From: Siphonodentalium dalli
Taxonomy: Eukaryota > Mollusca > Scaphopoda > Gadilida > Siphonodentaliidae
DNA: 64,000 nt
Direction of reading: 5' to 3'
Assembly (NCBI GenBank): GCA_032622095.1
Contig: CP136062.1
Coordinates: 162,684,875 to 162,748,874 of the forward strand
The notes below the pieces were generated by a model that saw only the letters and a list, made by a program, of their open reading frames with translations, made no database searches and was not told the DNA's origin. Of the stretch, positions 57,210 through 64,000 are shown piece after piece; within the stretch, counting starts at the first letter, position 1; each line of letters starts with the position of its first letter. The position numbers and the translations under genes were made by a program.

Positions 57210-57425
57210 CCCAGACCGTCGGTACTTGAGCATTTTTATGGTGCTGGGACTGAACATTTATTACCACCTGTATTCGGTACTAGACGGCACTCGAATACAT
57301 ACATATGTATATGGGGAAAGATACCCAGGCCTGTGTATCTTCGACCCACACAGCCAGCAGCTATATATGACAATGAAAGTGTCAATGACACTGTAGCTCA
57401 ACTTGGGGAGGAGTTATTTTTTTGC
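57210..57425 (+). CDS. possible coding segment in the duplicated block, unrecognised
   Basis: An open plus-strand stretch including VITPRPSVLEHFYG, FGTRRHSNTYICIWGK and AAIYDNESVNDTVAQ, preserved in the duplicate at 59675-59895 with substitutions but no frameshift until near its end. An AACACCCAG could be an acceptor. No clear donor, so exon status is doubtful; a dispersed repeat is the alternative. Confidence 0.25.
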
Positions 57426-57484
57426 TGAGCAATGAAAAGAATGATAAAGAAGAAATCGCACTGAAGATCCATATAAACTTTGAT

Positions 57485-57710
57485 CATGATCAGATGAGGG
57501 ATATGGTCTGTAGGTCGCACCAAATGATTTATTCATACAAAGAGTAAATTCCAAGATGGCCACTGGCGGCCATGATTTTCATAGAAAATTATTCAAATAT
57601 GATAGCTGCCATCTAGAGGTGATTCTAAACATGGCTGTAAATTTTCAAATCAATTCTCAAATAAATGCAGAATGCGACATGTGCTGATGGTTTCAAATTT
57701 GAAATCCAAG
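57485..57710 (+). repeat. 'AAGATGGC..GGCCATG' repeat within the 57-kb duplication
   Basis: TTCCAAGATGGCCACTGG, GGCCATGATTTTCAT, GAAATCCAAGATG. Shared with the second copy at 59945. Confidence 0.75.
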
Positions 57711-58965
57711 ATGCTTTCAGCGTACAGGCCAAGGACTTGGTCTGCACGGGAGAACTGGTCTGTCCATACGGTCGTGCACTTAACTCCCGAAACCATATAT
57801 GAAATAACAGATTGCTTTATATATGTTATAGACCAGAGGTGTACCTGATGAGCTGCTGTGGCCAAACATTTTTTTATAGGACCAACTTTCGGTACAAAAA
57901 TATGATTTCGGAACGGACTTAGTAAACATTTTCCAAACAATTGATTCCTTCTGTGTTATCAAGCTAGTACGATAAGTCAAAAAATAAACACTAAAAAAAT
58001 AAACACTCAAATACAGTAAACATGACATGTTTACATAGTTCCACATGTCAACACCACTTTAGAAACAGGACCCGTTAACCAACAAACCTTTTAATGTATG
58101 GATGTTGATTGTATACCTGTATATGGGATGGCCCACGCTTTTGTCTGCTATCACGATAACAAATTGTATGCATGGGAACTTTGAACACAATTCCAACCGA
58201 TGTATACCATATATATACATAACTGTTATATACTCTACGTAAAGAGCGTTCACCATGTCATATGTATAGGTTTGTAATTGAATTACTTACTAACAACAGC
58301 CCTATTTATCAATTATCATGACAAGTGTAAGATGGACATGTTGTCGTGTGATGTGTGGATGCTTGCTGCATGTTTGGCCTTTGACCCGGGGCTGCTGTGT
58401 TGCATAAGATGTGTTTATTTATTATTTATTTTAATACGGACTTATTTTTCCTCCAAAACCATCAGGATATACTGATAGTCAAACACTGCATAACAATAAA
58501 CATATACATAAACATACCACCAGAAAAGGTGTGCCATTTATAATAAGGTTTATAAAATCAAAATATATAATATCTGACAGCGATAAACTGTTGCTGTATG
58601 TATGCATCTATGGAAACCATTTAACTCTATCCATATATTTATGAATTTACTAACAATTTTCATCCTATAGGCAACGATAACCCTTAACGATATTATGAGT
58701 AACTGCTCGTCCAATAAGAGACGATAACCTTCAACTATATATAGTTTGCCCAAATTATCATATCTGACATACACGTTAACATGTTGGCATAGAACTTAAC
58801 TAATGGGAAAGGAGTGATATACATTATAACTGTAAGATGTGCGACGTATACATCATACATAAATGGGGAGGGTTACTATGCATCATAACTATGGATGGAA
58901 ATGTGGTAATATACGTCATAAACATATATTTGGGAATTTGCAAACAATATCCATACATCTAATAT
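57711..58965. other. no gene recognised
   Basis: Spacer between the two copies of the 0.75-kb duplication; AT-rich, with several short frames of no clear meaning. Confidence 0.5.
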
Positions 58966-59120
58966 ACTACGATGACCTTTAACTATATTTATAGGGACCT
59001 ACATGTGTATATTCTCATCCAATGCACACTACGATGACCTTTAACTATATTTATCGGGAACTACAGGTACATATACTCATCCAATGCATGCTACGATGAC
59101 CTTTATCTATATTTGTGTAA
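58966..59120. repeat. tandem repeat, about 62 bp x 3
   Basis: CTACGATGACCTTTAACTAT and CTCATCCAATGCA recur three times with small changes. Confidence 0.8.
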
Positions 59121-59407
59121 CTATGGGTGTGTAACTTCTCTGTATACTCAATATATACATGTATATGCCTTATACTATTATCGCATAATTAAAACTTCAC
59201 ATAACCGATGAATAATCAACCGTTCTACTATCCTAACTGTTTTTGTTGACTTTTAGATAGCCGTGGGTTCACGCCTTCCGGTTACCAGTCGATGCATCAC
59301 GCGGGTTTTTATCTGCCTGCTCGGTGTGTCGGTGTGGTGCTTGCGGACCTTGCCAATAAGTTATCATTCCTGACATCCCCTTTGGCATAATTGCCATAAA
59401 CCATAAA

Positions 59408-60182
59408 ACAATATATTTTTGGTAAATGTTGTGTATAATGTTATCTGGGCATTCGAAAATTGAGTGGGCCTTTAAGGGGTGTCCACGCCTGAGCGGATGT
59501 CAGGAAATGGAAAGTTTAAATGAACATACACAGAAAACTATATTTAATTGATAAGCTAGTGAACCACCAATGAAGTTAAAATAAAAACTTTTCACGGGTT
59601 GTGGGTGTATCCATGGTCTGGAAAAAATATCCAGGGTGGGGGAGATATCCTTGGGGAGATCATGACGTGATAATAACACCCAGACCGTCGGTACTTGAGC
59701 ATTTTCATGGTGCTGTGACTGAACATTTTTTAGCACCTGTATTCGGTACTAGACGGCACTCGAATACATACATATGTATATGGGGAAAGAAACCCAGGCC
59801 TGTGTATCTTCCACCCACTCGGCCAACAGCTATATATGACAACGAAAGTGTCAATGACACTGTATCTCAAAATGGGGGAGGAGTTATTTTTTTGCTGAGC
59901 AATGAAAAGAATGATAAAGAAGATATCGCACTGAAGATCCATATAGACTTTCATCATGATCGGATGAGGTATATGGTCTGTAAGTGCACCAAATTATTTA
60001 GTCATACATAGAGTAAATTCCAAGATGGCCACTGGCGGCCATGTTTTTCATCGAAAATTATTCAAATATGATAGCTGTCATCTAGAGGCGATTCTATACG
60101 TGACTGTCAATTTTCAAATCAATTCTCAAATAAATGCAGACTGCGACATGTGCTGATGGATTCAAGTTTGAAATCCAAGATG
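59408..60182. repeat. 0.75-kb duplicated segment, copy 2
   Basis: Direct copy of 56938-57710, about 2.4 kb downstream. The frame at 59601-59895 differs from copy 1 at scattered residues but stays open. Confidence 0.9.
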
Positions 60183-60560
60183 GCTGATGTTTTTTTAACA
60201 AATTTCGTTCAAAATAGGAGGCTCCCATCTAGAGGTCACCCCGAAGATCCATATGAAGTTTGGTGTTGAGGGATGTGGTCTTCAGGGTGTGTCAAATGAT
60301 TTAGTCATACAAAGAGTAAACTCCAAGATGGCAGCAACCATGTTTTTCATCGTAAATAGTTAAAAATTGATAGCTCCCATCTACAGGTGATCACAATCAC
60401 AATTTAAAAATGATCCGGCCACAAATAATGGCTGTAGGGTGTGCTGATTGATTCAAATTTGAAATATTGATTCAAATTTGAAATCCAAGAAGGCTGGTGG
60501 TGACAATGTTTTTTCTTCAAAATTTGATAGCTTCCATCTATAGGTCACCCTGAAGCTACA
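59945..60560 (+). repeat. 'AAGATGGC..GGCCATG' repeat, four units
   Basis: Continues the second copy of the duplicated segment with further units at about 60170, 60320 and 60475. Confidence 0.75.
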
Positions 60561-60983
60561 TATGAAATTTGGTAAAGATCGTATGAGTGATGCGGCGTGT
60601 AGGGTGTGCCGAAGGAAATTGTCGACGGACGCATGCATACCCGCACACATGCACGACGGACGCCAACCCATGGCAATCGCTCAAACTGAGCTTAAAATCA
60701 TTTTATTATCTTAATGCTTATTTTGCTTTATATATTCATGAAGCTGCGAGAAATTAACTTTATATGAGAGAGAAAAAACAAGTAGATTTATGTCATATGT
60801 AGCTGCAGGGTAGGGGAGATATCCCACCCCACCAACCCCAAACCATGACTGAAACAACTTTTTCTCAGATAAAGCTAATTTCCCGCTGTACATCTCAATG
60901 TGCCATTCTCATCGGTACATGGTCATTTCGATAATAAATGAGAATTTGTTCAGACACTGAAGCTAGCGTATTTGTTTTAGCTA

Positions 60984-61075
60984 CAGTAATGCTCCAAATA
61001 ATCGACTCCTTAATCACAGCAGAATTACCCATAATTCTGCTGTGGTAAAGGAGTCGATTATTTAGAGCATTAGTG
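60984..61075. mobile_element. mariner-like hairpin MITE, minimal 92-bp form
   Basis: TA|CAGTAATGCTCCAAAT...ATTTAGAGCATTAGTG|TA. Only the outer arms remain, joined at AGCAGAATTACCC/ATAATTCTGCT. Confidence 0.8.
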
Positions 61076-61424
61076 TATGAATACTCATACTAAGTACCGT
61101 TACTTGACTTAAACTGAAGTTATGGACTTATTTGAGAATGGAGAATCATAAGATATAGGCATTGAGATATGTGATGGATGAAAGTTTGATAGATGGTGTG
61201 CATATGTTAATAAAAGTTAAGAAACGCAACCACATGATAACTACACATGTGTAAATCCCATATGGCCTAAGGGGTCTCTGAATGTGCAATAAAAACCTCT
61301 AAAAGGTTTGAAAGAAACCCATATGTATGAATACTGAATAAAAGTGTCCCCAACAACGTGGCAAGTCGATGCCGCTTTGTTAAAGAAATTAAAAAACATG
61401 TTGAGATGTTCCAAGGCGAAAGGG

Positions 61425-61990
61425 TTAATAACTCCGTAAAAAAATATTTTTTTTGTCATCTATATACATGTTGCACATCTCCAATATGTGGGTAACAATA
61501 CTCTGAAGTTTCAAATATCTAAGATCAGAACTGTACGAGGAGTTTATTACACCATGAAGGTACCCTCATACAGAAAATTATAAAAAATGTTGAAATTTTC
61601 TAAATCGAAAAGGTTCAATAACTCCGTAAAAAAAAAAATATATATCATCTATATACATGTTGCACATCTCCAATATGTGGGTAACAATACTCTGAAGTTT
61701 CAAATATCTATGATCAAAACTGTAGGAGGAGTTGATTACACCATGAAAGTATCCTCATACAGAAAATTATAAGGCGAAAAGGGTTAATAAACAAAAACAA
61801 AAAGAATTTCCATCATGTATATACATGTTGCACATCTTCGATATATGGGAAACAATATTCTGAAGTTTAAAATCTCTGGAATGAAATATGTAGGAGGAGA
61901 TTATTACACCATGAAGGTACTCAAAAGTGTGACAAACAGACAAGCGGATGCCCGAACGTACGGACGGACGGACGGCTATACGCACGACAG
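61425..61990 (+). repeat. tandem array related to 14862-15620
   Basis: Three units of about 185 bp with AATAACTCCGTAAAAAAA, ACATGTTGCACATCTCC, GTAGGAGGAGTTGATTACAC and ATGAAGGTACCCTC, ending in an ACGGACGGACGGACGG tract. Confidence 0.8.
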
Positions 61991-62210
61991 GGTACTTGTG
62001 AGGTGCGATATTGTGTTTGCATGACTTGTGGGGTGCACAAGTAACGTACGGAAAATCAAATCAGATGAAAGATTCTGTCCCTACCAATTTCCTACATATG
62101 GTAGTGTAATATGGAATCATCCGAATATTATAACAATTTGTATAGGCTTTTGAGGAAATATGTTTTCTATCAAAACAGATTAAACTGACTTCAAAGTTCA
62201 TATTATATAC

Positions 62211-62270
62211 TATGGTGGCTACGTTGGACACAAACTTGGATTCCAGGAAATGCTCAAGGGTGAGTACTTT
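62211..62270 (+). repeat. 60-bp direct repeat, first copy
   Basis: TATGGTGGCTACGTTGGACA to GCTCAAGGGTGAGT; second copy at 62594-62653. The pair brackets the GC-rich island. Confidence 0.85.
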
Positions 62271-62443
62271 TTTTTTTTTTTTTTTAAATATTTGTATTAT
62301 GATCTCAAATATATATAGTTATAACATATTTAATAAAATTCAACATACATGTATATAATAAGTTCAACATATAATAATATGGTATTACAATCACCTGTCC
62401 TGGTTCTGCATCCAACCCACCCACACTGGACATGATGAGAGTG

Positions 62444-62642
62444 CAATTTCCATATCTCAGCCCTCCAAACGGGACTCCGCACCCAGATGCCCCCTCCACA
62501 ACAACCACAGCCCCCCCCCCCCCTGCATGGGCCCGGTCGCTCCCCGGGAAGCACCTCCATGAGACACAGAGCCCACTCAGTCATATTATAATCTATGGTG
62601 GCCATGTTGGACACAACTTTGGATTCCAGGAAATGCTCAAGG
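62444..62642 (+). CDS. possible exon of an unidentified plus-strand gene
   Basis: A GC-rich island in AT-rich sequence with a frame reading PYLSPPNGTPHPDAPSTTTT, then a proline run on a C tract, LPGKHLHETQSPLSH and YGGHVGHNFGFQEMLK, to a GG|GTGAG donor at 62643. A second frame is also open and protein-like up to the C run, so the tract length (13 C here) decides the product. The last 60 bp are a near copy of 62211-62270, which also ends at a GTGAGT donor. Confidence 0.3.
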
Positions 62643-62936
62643 GTGAGAACTTCACACCCTTAAGATATTGATGCACACACCACCTAGAATCACAATTGAC
62701 CAAAAAAAACTTTAATAACAGAGAAATTTTACTTTACACCTATTGCTCCAGGACTTATATGTATGCTACTGGGTTTGTAAGGGGTTAACATTTTTATCAT
62801 CATTTCATACCATAATAATACAAGGTAAGTGAGAAAAAATGTATATGGGTGGGTGGGGGCAGATACCCAGGGTGGAGGGAACATACCCCAGAGGGGGGGG
62901 GGGGGATAAATTGTTACAATGGAACCAGTACTCAAA

Positions 62937-63039
62937 CCGCAGGATCATGCACAGAAGCAACTCAGTACCAAATAGATCTGGTACGTTCCGTCCAAACTTT
63001 GAGAAGCCTGGTTTTGTGTCTCCTAAACGACCTACTTAA
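62937..63039 (+). CDS. possible last exon, unidentified
   Basis: Open stretch to TAA at 63037-63039 reading RSNSVPNRSGTFRPNFEK and PGFVSPKRPT. A possible acceptor AACCGCAG ends at 62943. AATAAA signals follow at 63232 and 63284. It could be the 3' end of the gene suggested at 62444. Weak evidence. Confidence 0.25.
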
Positions 63040-63367
63040 TTTCCTCTAGCGGAAACATAGGTTAAATTAAACAGATTTTACTGTTTCATTATATAGAACA
63101 GGACTCAAATATAATGCACATGTTGGAACTGTATTCATTATGATGGAATGAGACACAATGTTAACCACACAGCCATGTTGCTATATAAAATTAATCTCTT
63201 TGCATTTTATGACACTGAAAATGGTACTTCTAATAAAAACATGACACTCTCTTTTACAAATAATCACTGCATTTATTTCTCATAATAAAATAACTGAAGT
63301 TGAATTATAATTTGATAATTTTTGCGACAGTCTAGATTATCTAGATGAGGCAGCGGTGTGTTATTGT

Positions 63368-63425
63368 AAAATAAAACTGGGAAATCTTTGGGGCTTAAAA
63401 TAAAACTGGGAAATCTTTGGGGCTA
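63368..63425. repeat. 29-bp tandem duplication
   Basis: AAAATAAAACTGGGAAATCT and TTGGGGCT occur twice in a row. Confidence 0.85.
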
Positions 63426-63481
63426 AAAGTAATCTAGGCACAAAATTAAAGATAATTTTGAGTCAATAGGATGATAAGATA

Positions 63482-63679
63482 CAGTAATGCTCTAAATAAT
63501 CGACTCCTTAACCAAGCGGAATTATGGGTAATTTTTCAGGATTTAGTCGGAAATATGGCTTGTTACCACTCTCTGAGAGCTTTCCGATGAATGGCAACAA
63601 GCCATATTTCCGACTAAATCCTGAAAAATTACCCATAATTCCGCTGTGGTTAAGGAGTCGATTATTTAGAGCATTACTG
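63482..63679. mobile_element. mariner-like hairpin MITE, best-preserved copy
   Basis: TA|CAGTAATGCTCTAAAT...ATTTAGAGCATTACTG|TA; arms pair along nearly the whole 198 bp. It can serve as the reference copy for this family. Confidence 0.85.
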
Positions 63680-63730
63680 TAAATAAAACAAGTGCAGATG
63701 GATTAATGATCTTTTGAGGGAAAAGTTCAC

Positions 63731-63787
63731 ATAAATAAGTTCAACAAACGACCTATGACATATGATATCATTTGTTGAACTTATTAT
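63731..63787. repeat. short inverted repeat
   Basis: AATAAGTTCAACAAA and TTTGTTGAACTTATT, about 25 bp apart, with ATATGATATCAT between them. Confidence 0.6.
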
Positions 63788-64000
63788 CTGAACATTTCCT
63801 AAGGCAACTACTCATCAATGAGTATTTAGTATAGAAAGGCTATATATGAATCAGACAAAACTGAACTTAGAAGTTGAAAGACTACAAAACGTAAGTGAAA
63901 GTAAATATGCAATACACTTTCAGAGGGGAACAGTGCCAGTTTATTTGTTAATGACTGAAATACAGATCAAACGAAACTGATGTACAGATAATGTCAGTGA

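Larger units (their letters stand above)
56938..57710. repeat. 0.75-kb duplicated segment, copy 1
   Basis: Nearly identical to 59408-60182, from ATATATTTTTGGTAAATG to AATCCAAGATG. It includes a plus-strand frame (57135-57425) that is also open in copy 2. Confidence 0.9.

Overview
The window is AT-rich, intron-rich animal DNA with few genes. Spliced exons with GT/AG sites, non-LTR (LINE) retrotransposon remnants, dense miniature inverted-repeat elements, minisatellites and the motif 'CCAAGATGGC..GGCCATG' in dispersed repeats point to a marine invertebrate, possibly a mollusc. The sequence alone does not fix the species. I see no rRNA or tRNA gene, CRISPR array or bacterial operon.

The one clear host gene lies on the minus strand. 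Seven exons (54.5, 45.5, 43.5, 26.2, 18.8, 6.0 and 2.3 kb, in gene order) each encode one complete EGF-like domain, are flanked by AG and GT, and are phase 1 at both ends. The gene runs past both window edges. It encodes part of a long chain of EGF repeats, mostly calcium-binding, as in Notch-like, fibropellin-like or other secreted or membrane adhesion proteins. Introns of 2-17 kb hold almost everything else. The 43.5 and 45.5 kb exons are a recent duplication.

The rest is mobile DNA. (1) TTAA-flanked, piggyBac-like elements with CCCTTT termini fall into several families. Two families, with different ends, carry the same 69-bp near-perfect hairpin. (2) TA-flanked, mariner-like palindromes begin CAGTAATGC. 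(3) Foldback elements are built on GCAGAATGAGG hairpins. (4) Three larger inverted-repeat elements or arrays are made of short self-complementary words: CTTAAG at 26.6-27.7 kb, GAGCTC at 28.3-31.0 kb, and a 2.1-kb element at 51.1-53.2 kb. (5) LINE remnants lie at 0.6-0.9, 17.7-18.6 and 21.1-23.8 kb. (6) An LTR-bounded element (33.8-39.5 kb) carries no visible polymerase. Instead it holds a 2.9-kb glutamine-rich reading frame, kept in one frame but broken by five stop codons.

Layout: 0-6 kb LINE piece, hairpins, EGF exon and a 42/51-bp minisatellite; 6-20 kb EGF exons, MITEs and a 35-bp minisatellite; 20-24 kb trinucleotide array and LINE; 24-31 kb foldbacks, EGF exon and palindrome arrays; 31-34 kb dispersed repeats; 34-39.5 kb LTR element; 40-46 kb exon duplication with a 2.2-kb TTAA element; 46-53 kb tandem arrays and the 2.1-kb element; 54-56 kb EGF exon and hairpins; 57-60 kb a duplicated 0.75-kb segment; 61-64 kb repeats and possible exons of a plus-strand gene.
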